NCBI GenBank assembly: GCA_964415175.1
Contig: CAYPYG010000009.1
Location: 1 to 64,000 of the forward strand
Reading direction: 5' to 3'
Length of the DNA stretch: 64,000 nt
DNA from: UBA2231 sp964415175
GTDB taxonomy: Bacteria; Elusimicrobiota; Elusimicrobia; Elusimicrobiales; UBA9959
In this document: positions 45,466 through 55,320 of the stretch, in pieces
How positions within the stretch are numbered: position 1 is the first letter of the stretch
Layout: every line of letters begins with the position of its first letter
Notes under the pieces: generated by a model
Seen by the model: only the letters and a program-made list of their open reading frames with translations
Told to the model about the DNA's origin: nothing
Databases searched by the model: none
Position numbers and translations under genes: made by a program

Positions 45466-46884
45466 ATGGCCGGCCCGGCGTTGCCCTCGCGGCTGACTTT
45501 CCACGGCGCGGCCGGCGAGGTGACCGGCTCCCGCCACCTGCTCGAGGCCGGGGAGGGCCGGGTCCTCCTCGACTGCGGCCTCTTCCAGGGCCGCCGCGCC
45601 GAGGCCGCCGCCAAGAACCGCAATTCGCCTTTCGACCCCGCTTCTCTCTCGGCCGTTTTCCTTTCCCACGCCCACATAGACCATTGCGGCCTGCTGCCCC
45701 GCCTGGCCGGCGACGGCTTCAAAGGCCCGGTTTACGCCACCCGCGAGACGGCCGACCTGGTCGCCATAATGCTGGCCGACTCCGCCCGCCTGCAGGAGAC
45801 GGACGCCAAGTTCTTCAACAAGATCCACGCGGCCGACGGCGAGAGGATAGAGCCCCTTTACGGCGAGAAGGAGGCCGACCTGGCGATCTCCCTGCTGCGC
45901 CCCTGCGCCCCGGGCGACGTGATCAGCCCCGCCCCCGGCCTGAGCGCGCGCTTCCTCAACGCCGGCCATGTCCTGGGCTCGGCGATGATACAGGCCGACA
46001 TGGAAACGCCCGCCGGGCCCCGACGGCTGCTTTACACCGGGGACCTGGGACGACGCGAGGTGCCGCTCATGAAGGCGCCGGAACCGCCGGAAGGCGTGGA
46101 TTACCTGGTCATTGAATCCACTTACGGCGGGCGCACCCACGAACCGGCCTCGGAGATCGACGCCGAGCTGGGCCGCCTGCTGCGCAAGGCGGCCGCCGAA
46201 AAAGGAAAGATCATAATCCCCGCTTTCGCGCTGGAGCGCTCGCAGGAGATAATAGTGGCGCTGGACAGGCTGCGCAACGACCCCTCCATGCCGGAGATCC
46301 CGGTCTATGTCGACAGCCCTATGGCGATCGATATAACCGGGATCTTCAACAGGCACCTCGAGGGCTTCAGCTTCGACCGGGAGTTCAAAGCCTACGCCCG
46401 CCGGGACGGGGACCCTTTCGGTTTCGACTTCATAAAGTACGCCAGGTCCAAGGAGGAGTCGCAGGCTCTCAACGGCCGCCCGGGGCCCATGATAATCATC
46501 TCCGCCTCCGGCATGTGCGAGGGCGGCCGCGTGCTCCATCACCTGCGCAATAATATCGCCGATCCCTCGGCGACCGTGCTTATCGTCGGCTACCAGGCCG
46601 CGGGCACGCTGGGCCGCCGGCTCCAGGACGGCCAGAAGAAAGTGCGCATCTTCGGGCTGCAGCACGAGGTGGCGGCGGAGATACGGACGATGCCGCACTT
46701 TTCGTCGCACGCCGACAGGGACGACGCTCTCGCTTTCGTCAGGGGCCTGAACAGGAAGCCCCGGAAGATCTTCCTCGTTCACGGCGAGGATTCGCAGCGG
46801 GACGCGCTGGCGGAGGCGCTGGCGGCCGAAGGGTACGGCGCGCCGGAGAAGCCGGGGCATGGAGAATCTTTCGTTCTCGACTGA
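45466..46884 (+). CDS. Metallo-beta-lactamase/beta-CASP ribonuclease-like protein
   Basis: A 472-residue MBL-fold protein. Metal motif 2 is FLSHAHIDHCGLLPRL, further ligands GHVLGSAMI and LLYTGDLGRREVPL, and the beta-CASP part has VIESTYGGRTHEP, IIPAFALERSQEI, and the C-terminal RMMD-type MIIISASGMCEGGRVLHHL and FLVHGEDSQRDAL. This is the YSH1/CPSF73-like family, with RNA endonuclease or exonuclease activity in relatives. Position directly behind two RNA helicases suggests a joint role in RNA decay. Confidence 0.88.
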   Translation: MAGPALPSRLTFHGAAGEVTGSRHLLEAGEGRVLLDCGLFQGRRAEAAAKNRNSPFDPASLSAVFLSHAHIDHCGLLPRLAGDGFKGPVYATRETADLVAIMLADSARLQETDAKFFNKIHAADGERIEPLYGEKEADLAISLLRPCAPGDVISPAPGLSARFLNAGHVLGSAMIQADMETPAGPRRLLYTGDLGRREVPLMKAPEPPEGVDYLVIESTYGGRTHEPASEIDAELGRLLRKAAAEKGKIIIPAFALERSQEIIVALDRLRNDPSMPEIPVYVDSPMAIDITGIFNRHLEGFSFDREFKAYARRDGDPFGFDFIKYARSKEESQALNGRPGPMIIISASGMCEGGRVLHHLRNNIADPSATVLIVGYQAAGTLGRRLQDGQKKVRIFGLQHEVAAEIRTMPHFSSHADRDDALAFVRGLNRKPRKIFLVHGEDSQRDALAEALAAEGYGAPEKPGHGESFVLD

Positions 46885-46901
46885 CGATGGAGGGGGACTG
46901 A

Positions 46902-48433
46902 ATGTCTAAGAAAATAGCGGTCGTCGGCGCGGGCCCGGGAGGCCTGACCGCGGCCATGATACTGGCGGCGCGGGGGTTCGATGTCACGGTCTTCGAGGCC
47001 AAGGACAGGGTCGGGGGCCGGAACGCGGAGCTGAGGCTTGGAGAGTTCCGTTTCGACACGGGCCCCACCTTCCTGATGCTCAATTTCATCCTGCGCGAAA
47101 TGTTCGAAGAGGCCGGACATAAAATAGACGAGTACCTCTCCTTCACCCGCCTCGACCCCATGTACCGGCTGGTCTTCGACGACCGCGATTTCCGCCCCGT
47201 CTCGGACCCGGCTAAGATGAGGGCCGAAATAGCCCGCGCCTTCCCGGGGCAGGAGAAAGGGCTGGACAGGTTCCTGGCGGCGGAGAAGGCCCGCTTCGAA
47301 AAGTTGTTCCCCTGCATACAGAAGGACTATTCCTCCTTCGGGTCCCTCTTCAGCGTCCCGCTGCTTAAAGCCGTACCCTACCTCGACGCCGGACGCTCGG
47401 TCTTCGACGTCCTCGGGAAGTATTTCGACGACGACAAGCTTAAGCTCGCCTTCACTTTCCAGGCGAAATATCTCGGCATGTCGCCCTGGGACTGCCCCGG
47501 CTTTTTCACGATGCTCTCCTATATAGAGCACGCCTACGGCGTCTATCACGTGCGGGGCGGGCTTAACGCCATCTCTTCCGCGATGGCGAAAGCGGCCTCC
47601 GTGAACGGGGCGAAGATACGCCTCTCCTCCCCCGTGAAGCGGGTGATAACGGAAGGCGGCGCGGCCCGGGGCGTGGAGCTGAAGGGGGGGGAGGTCTTCC
47701 GCTGCGACGAGGTGGTGATAAACGCCGACTTCGGCCACGCCGCCACGACCCTCTTCGACAGGGGAGTGCTCTCCAAGTATTCCCCGGAGAAGATGCAGGC
47801 CCGCGAATTCTCCTGCTCCACTTTCATGCTCTACCTGGGGATCGACAAGGCCTACCCGGAGCTGCTCCACCACACCATCGCCTTCGCTTCCGACTACCGG
47901 CGCAACGTGGAGGATATCTTTCACCGCAAGGCCCCTCCGGCGACGTCTCCATCTACGTGCAGAACGCCTCGCCCACGGACCCGACGCTCGCCCCGCCCGG
48001 CAAGTCGACCATCTACATCCTGGTGCCCGTGCCCAACCTGGACGGCGGGGCCGACTGGGCGGCCGAAAGGCCGCGCCTGCGCGAGCTTGCCCTGAGGCTG
48101 GCCGAGGAACGGGCCGGCTTCAGGGACCTGCGCCGGCACATACAGGCGGAACGGCTCATAACGCCGGCGGACTGGCGGGACGAATACGGCGTATACAAGG
48201 GCGCCACCTTCAACCTCTCCCACAAGCTGGGCCAGATGCTCTACCTCCGGCCCCGCAACAAATTCGAAGAGGTGGGGAACTGCTGGCTGGTGGGAGGGGG
48301 CACTCATCCCGGCAGCGGGCTGCCGACCATATATGAGTCGGCGCGGATAACCTCCAACCTGCTCTGCCGGGAACACGGAGTCCCTTTCAGAGAACCGACC
48401 TTCCTGGGGGCCAAGAAGGAGGTCGCTGCTTGA
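46902..48433 (+). CDS. Phytoene desaturase (CrtI/CrtN)-family protein, apparent 1-base frameshift
   Basis: Starts MSKKIAVVGAGPGGLTAAMIL (FAD Rossmann motif), with EAKDRVGGRNAEL and FRFDTGPTFLML as in carotenoid desaturases and oxygenases. The frame is lost after DIFHRKAP near 47932-47935 and continues in the next frame as GDVSIYVQNASPTDPT through to the family end VGGGTHPGSGLPTIYESARI. Adding one C to the GCCCC run restores a continuous protein of about 510 residues. It would act on a C30/C40 polyene. Ribosome binding site GGAGGGGGA. First gene of a likely four-gene unit. Confidence 0.8.
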
Positions 48434-49910
48434 ACGCAGGGGGGGAGGCGGTCGCAAGGGCCCGGGCGGCTTCGGCGCGCCTGCGGGCGGCCGGCTGGCC
48501 GGAACGCCGCGCCCGCCTCGCGCGTCTGCGCCTTGCCATAGCCGCGGACCTGGACGGCCTGTCGGCGGGCATCTCTTCGGTCACGGGCAAACCGCGGGCC
48601 GAAGCCCTGATGAGCGAGATCTATCCCTGCCTGGAGATCCTTCGCTATTATGAACGCTCCGCGGAAAAGATACTCGCGCCGCGCGGAAGGCCCACCCCTT
48701 TCTTCTTTACCGGCTCCAGCTCGAGAGTGGAGTACCGGCCTTACGGCGCCGTGCTCGTCATAGGGCCCTATAATTTCCCTTTCCAGCTCTCCTTTATCCC
48801 CGCGGTTACGGCCCTGGCGGCCGGCAACGCCGCGGTCATAAAGCCCTCCGAACTGGCGCCGGGCACGGGAGCCCTGCTCTCCCGGGTCTTCGCGGCGGCG
48901 GGCGGGGACCCCGATCTCCTGATCGTGGAGGAGGGTGGGAAGGAAAAGGTCCGCGAACTCACGGAGGCCGGCCCGGACAAGGTCTTCTTCACCGGCGGCC
49001 CGGCGGGCGGACGGGCGGTCATGGCCCTCTGCGCCGAAAAGGCGATACCTCTCTGCCTGGAGCTCGGCGGAAAGGCCCCGATGCTGGTTTTCGACGACGC
49101 GGACCTGGAGCGCGCCGCGCAGGGAGCGGCCTACGGCGCATTCTGCAATTCCGGCCAGGTCTGCGTCTCCACGGAGCGCATCTACGTGCAGCGCGCGGTC
49201 TACGCCGCTTTCATGGAAAAGTTCCTGGCGGCCTCGGCCGCCGTCTCGCCGGGAGGCGAATCGGGCGATTACGGCCCGATGATCTCGCGGGAGAAAGCGG
49301 AATCCGTCATCGCCATGGCGAGGGAAGCCGTGGCGGGGGGAGCCAGGGTCCTGACCCCTTTGCGCTACGAGAACGGCGTGCTCTACCCGATAATAGTGGC
49401 GGAACCGCCGCCGGACTGCCGCCTCATGACGGACGAGATCTTCGGGCCGGCCGTTGCCGTCGTCCCTTTCGGCGCCGAGGAAGAGGCTCTCCGCCTGGCC
49501 GCCTCCCGTCACGGCGGCCTGGCCGCCTCCGTCTGGACCCGCGACAGGGAGCGCGCCGCGCGCGCCGCCGCCGCGCTGGACGCCGGGTCCATCAGCGTGA
49601 ACGACGCCATAAGGGCCGTAGCAGCCCCTACCTGCCGTTCGGGGGCATGGGAACGAGCGGTTTCGGAAGATATCACGGCCCGGAAGGCCTCTATGAATTC
49701 TCCCGGCAGGCGGCGGTAATGGAGAATTTTTCCTCTGTCCCGTCGGAACCCAACTGGTTCCCTTACGGCCCGGGGCTTTACGGCCCGATGAAGGACTCGC
49801 TGCTGGCCATGTTCGGGCCTTTTTCGCCCGCGGCCTGGCGCAGGGCCTTCACGGCTTCAAGACTGATAAAAAAGCGAAGGAACAGGGGGATAGGCAATGG
49901 CGAAAGATAA
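48430..49910 (+). CDS. Aldehyde dehydrogenase, apparent 1-base frameshift near the 3' end
   Basis: A TTG start overlaps the preceding stop. NAD-binding and active-site motifs are clear: IGPYNFPFQLSF, AAVIKPSELAPGTG, VFFTGGPAGGRAVM, LCLELGGKAPMLVF (Glu) and FCNSGQVCVSTER (catalytic Cys). The continuous frame drifts after SISVNDAIRAVA near 49620-49627 and stops at 49719, while the correct continuation PYLPFGGMGTSGFGRYHGPEG lies in the next frame and runs to 49910. One missing base accounts for this. It resembles class 3/AldH enzymes that oxidise long-chain or carotenoid aldehydes, as in staphyloxanthin synthesis; that role is inferred from the neighbours. Confidence 0.82.
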
Positions 49911-51390
49911 GAAGGCGGTGGTCATCGGGGCCGGGATAGGCGGTCTTTCCGCCGCCGTATCCCTGGCCTGCGCCGGCTACGAGGTCGCTCTTTTCGAGAA
50001 GAACAAAGGCCCGGGCGGCAAGCTCAACCAGCTGGAGAAGGACGGCTTCAGGTTCGACCTCGGGCCCTCGATCCTGACGATGCCGCAGATCTTCCGCGAC
50101 CTGTTCGCCAGGGCGGGGAAGGAAATGAAGGATTATGTGGCGATAGAGGAGCTGAGGCCCCACTGGCGAAATTTCTTCGAGGGCGGCTTCACATTCGACT
50201 TCACCCCGGACTCCCGGCTCATGGAGGCGGAACTCAAAAAAATCCCCGACGGAGGCCGCGGCTTCAGCGCCTTCCTGGAATACTCCCGCCGGCAGAGCCT
50301 CCTGACGGAAGAGGGTTATTTCAAATACGGCTACGACACGCTGGCCGAGATGCGGGCCGGCTACGGCAATCTCCGGGCGCTGCTCGGTTTCGACTGGATG
50401 CGCTCGATGGACGCCGGGGTGCGCTCTTACGTGAAGGACCCCCGCCTGGTGGACGCGCTGAACTACTTCATAAAGTATGTCGGGTCCTCTCCCTACGACG
50501 CCCCGGGCACGATGAACCTGCTTCCGCACGTGCAGTTCGGCTACGGCCTCTGGTACGTATCCGGCGGGATGTATAAGATGGCCCTGGCCCTGGAAAAGCT
50601 CGCCCGCGACTGCGGGGTGGACATAAAATACGGGCACGAGGCCGCTTCCATAGAGAGGGCCGGAGGCCGGGTCACCGCCGTCACCGCGAAGAACGGCGCG
50701 AGGGCCGAGGCGGACGCCGTGGTCTCCAACATGGAGGTCATCCCCGCCTGCCGCGAACTGCTCGGCGAGGACGAAGCTTTCCTGCGCTCGCTGGAGAAGT
50801 TCGAGCCGGCCTGCTCGGGACTTGTCATCGACCTGGGGATAAAAGGCTCTTACCCGGCGCTGGCCCATCACAACTTCTTCTATTCCGGCTCTCCGAAAGA
50901 ACATTTCGACGCCGTTTTCAGGAAAAAGGAGCTTTCCTCCGACCCGACGATCTACCTGGTGGCGCCCTGCGTCACCGACCCCTCGGCCGCCCCCGCGGGC
51001 TGCTCCGTCCTGAAGATACTGCCGCATATCCCCCACATAAGGGACGAGAAGCCCTACACAAAGGCGGATTACACGGCCTTCCGCGACGTGGTCCTGGCGA
51101 AACTGGAGCGCATGGGCCTCGACGGCCTCCGCTCCCGCATAGTCACCGAGGACGTCCTGACGCCCGACGACATAAAGGCGATGTATTACTCCAACAAGGG
51201 CTCGATCTACGGAGTAGTGTCGGACAGGAAGCTCAACGGGGCCTTCCGCGCGCCGAAGCGCAGCTCAAGGTATTCCAACCTCTTCTTCGTAGGCGGCAGC
51301 GTGAACCCGGGGGCGGGTATGCCCATGGTCGCGCTCTCCGGCATGCTGGCCTGCGATATGCTTACGGGTGCCATCGGAGGTCGGAAATGA
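49897..51390 (+). CDS. Second CrtI/CrtN/CrtP-family carotenoid desaturase-oxygenase
   Basis: A 497-residue intact flavoprotein. FAD motif VVIGAGIGGLSAAVSLACAG, KNKGPGGKLNQLEKDGFRFDLGPSILTMP, split here into the usual two blocks, a central SPYDAPGTMNLLPHVQFGYGLWY, and the C-terminal FFVGGSVNPGAGMPMVALSG typical of diapophytoene desaturase/CrtP enzymes. About 15 bases overlap with the aldehyde dehydrogenase end and four with the next gene. No phytoene or squalene synthase is encoded in the window, so the substrate must be made elsewhere. Confidence 0.88.
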   Translation: MAKDKKAVVIGAGIGGLSAAVSLACAGYEVALFEKNKGPGGKLNQLEKDGFRFDLGPSILTMPQIFRDLFARAGKEMKDYVAIEELRPHWRNFFEGGFTFDFTPDSRLMEAELKKIPDGGRGFSAFLEYSRRQSLLTEEGYFKYGYDTLAEMRAGYGNLRALLGFDWMRSMDAGVRSYVKDPRLVDALNYFIKYVGSSPYDAPGTMNLLPHVQFGYGLWYVSGGMYKMALALEKLARDCGVDIKYGHEAASIERAGGRVTAVTAKNGARAEADAVVSNMEVIPACRELLGEDEAFLRSLEKFEPACSGLVIDLGIKGSYPALAHHNFFYSGSPKEHFDAVFRKKELSSDPTIYLVAPCVTDPSAAPAGCSVLKILPHIPHIRDEKPYTKADYTAFRDVVLAKLERMGLDGLRSRIVTEDVLTPDDIKAMYYSNKGSIYGVVSDRKLNGAFRAPKRSSRYSNLFFVGGSVNPGAGMPMVALSGMLACDMLTGAIGGRK

Positions 51391-52997
51391 AGCTGTCGCG
51401 CCTTTTCGCTAAAGGGGACTTCTCCGGTTTCTGGGCGCTGCTGGCCGACAACCTGGCCAACATAGTGATAATCGCCGGGGTCTGCAAGGGCGTCTTCAGG
51501 ATGCCCGACGAGGTGGTCTTCGGCAGGATAGTGCCCGGCATAGGGGTCGCGCTGCTGGCCGGCACCGCGGCCTACGCCTGGATGGCGCTGAAGCTGGCCG
51601 AAAAGGAGAAGCGGGACGACGTGACCGCCCTGCCCTACGGCATCTCGACGCCCGTAATGTTCGTCTACCTCTTCGGGGTGATAGGGCCGGTGTATTTCAA
51701 GACAGGCGACCCGGTGGCCGCCTGGCAATGCGGGATAGCCGCGGCCTTCATCGGCGGACTGGTGGAGCTGGCCGGCGGCCTCGCAGGCCCCTGGATAAAA
51801 CGGCACACGCCGCGGGCCGGGATGCTGGGAACGCTGGCCGGCATAGCGATAGTCTGGATAGCGACGATCCCCTTCGCCGAGATAATGGAGCAGCCGCTGG
51901 TGGGCTTCATCTCTTTCTCCATAATCCTGCTGGGCCTCGTCGCGGGGGTGCGGCTGCCTTTCGGCCTCCCGGCCGGGCTTGCCGCGATAGTCGCCGGCAC
52001 GGCCGTGGCGATGGCCACCGGGCTCTCGAGGATATCCGCGGAAGGGATAGGGCTCCACCCGCCGCTGCTTATGCCGGCGGACCTGCTGGCGGGCCTGAAA
52101 CTGGTACTGGGCAATCCCGCGATAATCGCCGTCATACTGCCGATAGAGATCTACAATTTCATCGAGACGATGAACAACGTGGAGTCCGCGGAGGCCGCCG
52201 GCGACCGCTACCCGGTGCGCCGGACGCAGGTCATCGACGGGCTGGGCACGATAGTCGGCGGGCTTTTCGGTTCGCCTTTTCCGACGACGGTGTATATCGG
52301 CCATCCCGCCTACAAAAGGCTGGGCTCGCGCAGCGGCTACGCTCTCGCGGTAGGCGCCGTACTTTTCCTGGCCGCGGTCGCCGGTCTGGTGAATTTCCTC
52401 TACGGTCTCATACCCGTGGCCGCCGTGGCGCCGATACTGGTCTTCGTGGCGATGATAATAGGCGCGCAGGCCTATATCTGCGTGAAGCCCTCTCATACCC
52501 TGGCCGTCTCCATAGCCCTGGTCCCGCATGTCGCGGACCTGGTCTACAAGCAGGTCAGCGGGGCTATAAGCGGAGTCGGCGGCTACGCGGCTTCCCTCGC
52601 GGGCGCGGGGGAGGCGGGGGGGTTCCTGGCGGGACTGGCCTCCGGTCCCGTGCCGCGGGCGCTCAAAGACCATCTGCTCGCCGCCGGAGGACTGCACCTG
52701 GAGGGCCTCGCGGCGTTGAGCCAGGGCGCGATAATCTCCGGGCTTCTCTGGGGCGCCATCTGCGCCTCGCTGATCGACTGCCGCTACAAGGCCGCGGCCT
52801 GGTTCTCGGCCGCCGCCGCGGCGCTCGCGGGGGCAGGGTTCATCCACGCCGCCGCCGCGGGGCCCCGTCTGGACTCCCCCTTCTTCCGGTCCTACCTTTT
52901 CATGGCGGTCTTCTTCGCGGTCTGCGCCAGGCTGGGACTCAAGTGCCACCTGGACGACTTTTCGGAGATGATGCTGGGCAAAGGGGAGTCCTGCTGA
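51387..52997 (+). CDS. NCS2/AzgA-like permease (xanthine/uracil permease superfamily)
   Basis: A 536-residue membrane protein with 12-14 hydrophobic helices. The start FWALLADNLANIVIIAGVC, the helix NFIETMNNVESAEAAGDRYP followed by VIDGLGTIVGGLFGSPFPTT, TVYIGHPAYKRLGSRSGYA and APILVFVAMIIGAQ fit the AzgA-like branch of nucleobase permeases. The substrate cannot be deduced, and position behind carotenoid-type genes does not help. ATGA overlap with the previous gene shows translational coupling. Confidence 0.75.
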   Translation: MKLSRLFAKGDFSGFWALLADNLANIVIIAGVCKGVFRMPDEVVFGRIVPGIGVALLAGTAAYAWMALKLAEKEKRDDVTALPYGISTPVMFVYLFGVIGPVYFKTGDPVAAWQCGIAAAFIGGLVELAGGLAGPWIKRHTPRAGMLGTLAGIAIVWIATIPFAEIMEQPLVGFISFSIILLGLVAGVRLPFGLPAGLAAIVAGTAVAMATGLSRISAEGIGLHPPLLMPADLLAGLKLVLGNPAIIAVILPIEIYNFIETMNNVESAEAAGDRYPVRRTQVIDGLGTIVGGLFGSPFPTTVYIGHPAYKRLGSRSGYALAVGAVLFLAAVAGLVNFLYGLIPVAAVAPILVFVAMIIGAQAYICVKPSHTLAVSIALVPHVADLVYKQVSGAISGVGGYAASLAGAGEAGGFLAGLASGPVPRALKDHLLAAGGLHLEGLAALSQGAIISGLLWGAICASLIDCRYKAAAWFSAAAAALAGAGFIHAAAAGPRLDSPFFRSYLFMAVFFAVCARLGLKCHLDDFSEMMLGKGESC

Positions 52998-53024
52998 AAG
53001 AACGGGGAGGGGGAATATAAAGGT

Positions 53025-53522
53025 TCAGTAGAACGGTTCCTGCTTCAGAAGCCGGGCGGTCAGGCCCCTGGCCTTGAGCAGCCGCAGATAGGCCTTGTCC
53101 TTGCCGCCCAGCACCGTCAGCATTATCTCCATCGATTCGCTGCCGACGAGCGGTTCGTCCCAGGAGAAAGGCCTGTCGTAGAGCACGGCGCCCTTCTGGT
53201 CGCTCAGGACGAGGCGGCCCCTGAAAGAGCGCAGCGTTCGCGTGGAGAGGTTCTGGAAATAAAGGAACAACTGAAGGCCGAACCTGTCGTCCTCTACCAC
53301 GTTCTTCTTGCGCAGGAACTGCACGGCCACGGGTGCGGACGGGTCCTTGAGCATCGCGGGGGCCGCGGCCCCCGCGGCCGGGCGGACCTTTTCCAGCGCG
53401 GAGACGCGGGTCTCCAGCCGTTCGACCCGCACCTCCACCTCCTCCACCCTGCGTTCGGTGACGGCGGCGAAGAGCATCGATGACGCCGCGCACAGCAGCG
53501 CGGCGGATAGCAGCGGCCTCAT
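53025..53522 (-). CDS. Secreted or anchored coiled-coil protein of unknown function
   Basis: A 165-residue protein from ATG 53522: signal MRPLLSAALLCAASSMLFA, a heptad coiled coil (RRVEEVEVRVERLETRVSAL), a short Ala/Pro linker and a beta domain of about 100 residues (FGLQLFLYFQNLSTRTLRSF). No family recognised. A TATAAT lies exactly six bases before the ATG and there is no ribosome binding site. The longer frame to 53630 is not supported. Confidence 0.6.
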   Translation of the reverse strand: MRPLLSAALLCAASSMLFAAVTERRVEEVEVRVERLETRVSALEKVRPAAGAAAPAMLKDPSAPVAVQFLRKKNVVEDDRFGLQLFLYFQNLSTRTLRSFRGRLVLSDQKGAVLYDRPFSWDEPLVGSESMEIMLTVLGGKDKAYLRLLKARGLTARLLKQEPFY

Positions 53523-53528
53523 AACTGA

Positions 53529-53534
53529 ATTATA
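53529..53534 (-). promoter_or_regulatory. TATAAT -10 element, 6 nt before ATG 53522
   Basis: Perfect -10 with N6 to the start codon; suggests a leaderless transcript. Confidence 0.5.
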
Positions 53535-53571
53535 GCAGGAATGGCGGAAATGTCCAGCGGGCGCCCCGGGC

Positions 53572-54714
53572 TCAGGGCGCTTTGACCGCGTCGAAGAGCC
53601 TGTCGAATTCGGCGCCGTAGACGCCGACATAGTACGGCTCCATGGTGAAGATCGTGTTCTCCGCGTTCTTGTCCTCGGCGGTGGCCGTCCAGTTGAAGGC
53701 GCCGTTTATCAGCAGCGTCCCGTCGAGTACGGCGAACTTGTTGTGCATCTGGCCGCGCTCGGTGCGGCCGGGGGAGAAGCGCAGGTCGAAACGGCTCTTC
53801 AGCGCGTCCTGGAAGAAGGGGAAGCTGGAGCCGGCGTTGTGCATCAGCCTGACGCTCACGCCGCGGTCCGCGGCGCGCACGAGGGCGGACATTATCGGCC
53901 CGGAGGTCAGCGTGAACATGGCCACCTTTATCTCGGACCCGGCGGCGTCTATGGCCTTTATTATGGCGGCTTCGGTGCCGCCGCGGGGGGAGAAGGTGTA
54001 GCGCGGAAGGTGAACCCCGTTGAAATCGAGCGAGGGGGAGGGGTCCGACGGCACGGGGCCGGGCGGCGGGGCCTGGGCGTCGGGACTGGAGACAAGCCGG
54101 GACTGGTTCCACATCCATTCGAAATTGGCCTGGTAGCCGGCTATGACGTACGGATCGTAGATGAAGAGCATGTTCTCGTAGCTGGCCGTCCCGGCGAAGG
54201 AGGTCCAGTTGGCCGAGCCGGTCTGGAGTCCGGCCCCGTCGAAGATGGCGTACTTGTTGTGCATCGCGCCGCTGCGGCCGCGGCCGCGCATGACGCGGAC
54301 GTCCATGCCGGAATCCAGCAGGCGCTGTATGTCGGCGTTGCGCTTGGGAAAGACGTGCTTATCGTCCAGGACCACGCGGACCCTGACGCCGCGGTCGCGG
54401 GCGGCTATCATCGCGTCCACCGCTTCCGGCATCTGGAGATTGTAGAGCGCCACGTCCAGCGTGCCGCTCACGGCGTTCATGGCGCGCACCAGTACGGGGG
54501 CGATGGCGGTCTCCTCGGAGAAAAGGTGGAAAGGCAGGCCGGCGTGGTCGAAGCGGGCCTTCGGGAGGGCGGCGGGCGGCTCGCGCAGCGGGGAGAGGAG
54601 CGGGACGTCCGGCGCCGTCAGGGCGTCCAGCGCGAAACCGGCCGAGCGGGCCGGCAGGGATAAGAGGGAAAGATGGACGAGGAGTATTAAGAACGAAAGG
54701 GCGGATCTGAGCAT
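53572..54714 (-). CDS. Secreted phospholipase D-like (HKD) protein
   Basis: A 380-residue protein from ATG 54714 with signal MLRSALSFLILLVHLSLLSLPARSAG. It has two PLD active-site motifs of HxKxxxxD type, MHNKYAIFDG with GSANWT and MHNKFAVLDG with GAFNWT, so both halves of the pseudo-dimer are present. Bacterial relatives are PLD-type phosphodiesterases or nucleases (Nuc-like). A TACAAT box lies six bases before ATG 54714. The upstream in-frame ATG at 54756 is outside this promoter and is rejected. Confidence 0.85.
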   Translation of the reverse strand: MLRSALSFLILLVHLSLLSLPARSAGFALDALTAPDVPLLSPLREPPAALPKARFDHAGLPFHLFSEETAIAPVLVRAMNAVSGTLDVALYNLQMPEAVDAMIAARDRGVRVRVVLDDKHVFPKRNADIQRLLDSGMDVRVMRGRGRSGAMHNKYAIFDGAGLQTGSANWTSFAGTASYENMLFIYDPYVIAGYQANFEWMWNQSRLVSSPDAQAPPPGPVPSDPSPSLDFNGVHLPRYTFSPRGGTEAAIIKAIDAAGSEIKVAMFTLTSGPIMSALVRAADRGVSVRLMHNAGSSFPFFQDALKSRFDLRFSPGRTERGQMHNKFAVLDGTLLINGAFNWTATAEDKNAENTIFTMEPYYVGVYGAEFDRLFDAVKAP

Positions 54715-54720
54715 ATATAC

Positions 54721-54726
54721 ATTGTA
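54721..54726 (-). promoter_or_regulatory. TACAAT -10 element, 6 nt before ATG 54714
   Basis: TANNNT box with N6 to the start codon, no ribosome binding site. Confidence 0.45.
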
Positions 54727-54833
54727 TCCGCGCCCGGGCGCGTCCGTATCGGGCATAGGACCCGGGGCCCCGGCCTATTTCGGCCTATGTCCCGGTGGGT
54801 CCATGGGCATATGACAGACGGCGCGCGCTTTAC

Positions 54834-54839
54834 TATAAT
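54834..54839 (+). promoter_or_regulatory. TATAAT -10 element, 7 nt before ATG 54847
   Basis: Perfect -10 with N7 to the start codon of the acetyltransferase gene; no ribosome binding site. Confidence 0.5.
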
Positions 54840-54846
54840 CAGAACG

Positions 54847-55320
54847 ATGGCGACGGCGAAGGACGGAATAGAGGTAGGGAAAGTGCGCAGGGAGGACGCC
54901 TCGTGGAAGAGAGCCTTCCGGGCGTTCTATGCCGACTGCCCGAGGCCGGACCGGACGGAATTGGATCACGCTTATTTCGCGGCCCGGGCCGGGAAGAAAC
55001 TGGCCGGCCACAGCGAGATATACTTCGACCACGGACGCTGGGTGCTGGACGGGCTGCGGGTCGCGCCCGAGTTCAGGGAGAGGGGGGTGGCCAAACGCCT
55101 CACCGCCGCCCGCATCCTCTACGCCGCGGGCCGCGGCGCCAAAGAGGTCTGGTACGCCTGCGACGACGGGAACCTCGTCACCATCTGCTGCCACCTGCGC
55201 TTCGGCTTTAAGAAGGTCTGTCCCGCAGGCCACTCCTGCAACGCGGCCACGGCCCACTGGTACCGGCTTAAAGTGACGAAGAAACTGTTAAAGGGCCTGG
55301 ATTCCCTGGTCCCCGCCTGA
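54847..55320 (+). CDS. GNAT-family N-acetyltransferase
   Basis: A 157-residue single-domain acetyltransferase. Motif A is VLDGLRVAPEFRERGVAKRL (RGVA pyrophosphate-binding loop), with GKKLAGHSEIYFD before and the alpha4 region EVWYACDDGNLVTICCHLRFGFKKV after. The cysteine-rich end (CCHLRFGF, HSCNAATAHWY) is unusual. Substrate unknown. Start at ATG 54847 rather than 54787 because of the adjacent TATAAT. Its 3' end overlaps the convergent PerM-family gene by 33 bases. Confidence 0.8.
   Translation: MATAKDGIEVGKVRREDASWKRAFRAFYADCPRPDRTELDHAYFAARAGKKLAGHSEIYFDHGRWVLDGLRVAPEFRERGVAKRLTAARILYAAGRGAKEVWYACDDGNLVTICCHLRFGFKKVCPAGHSCNAATAHWYRLKVTKKLLKGLDSLVPA

Noticed and set aside
44182..46860. 892-codon minus-strand frame opposite the second helicase and MBL genes
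   Set aside because: Mirror of two well-supported genes with full motif sets; no start signals.
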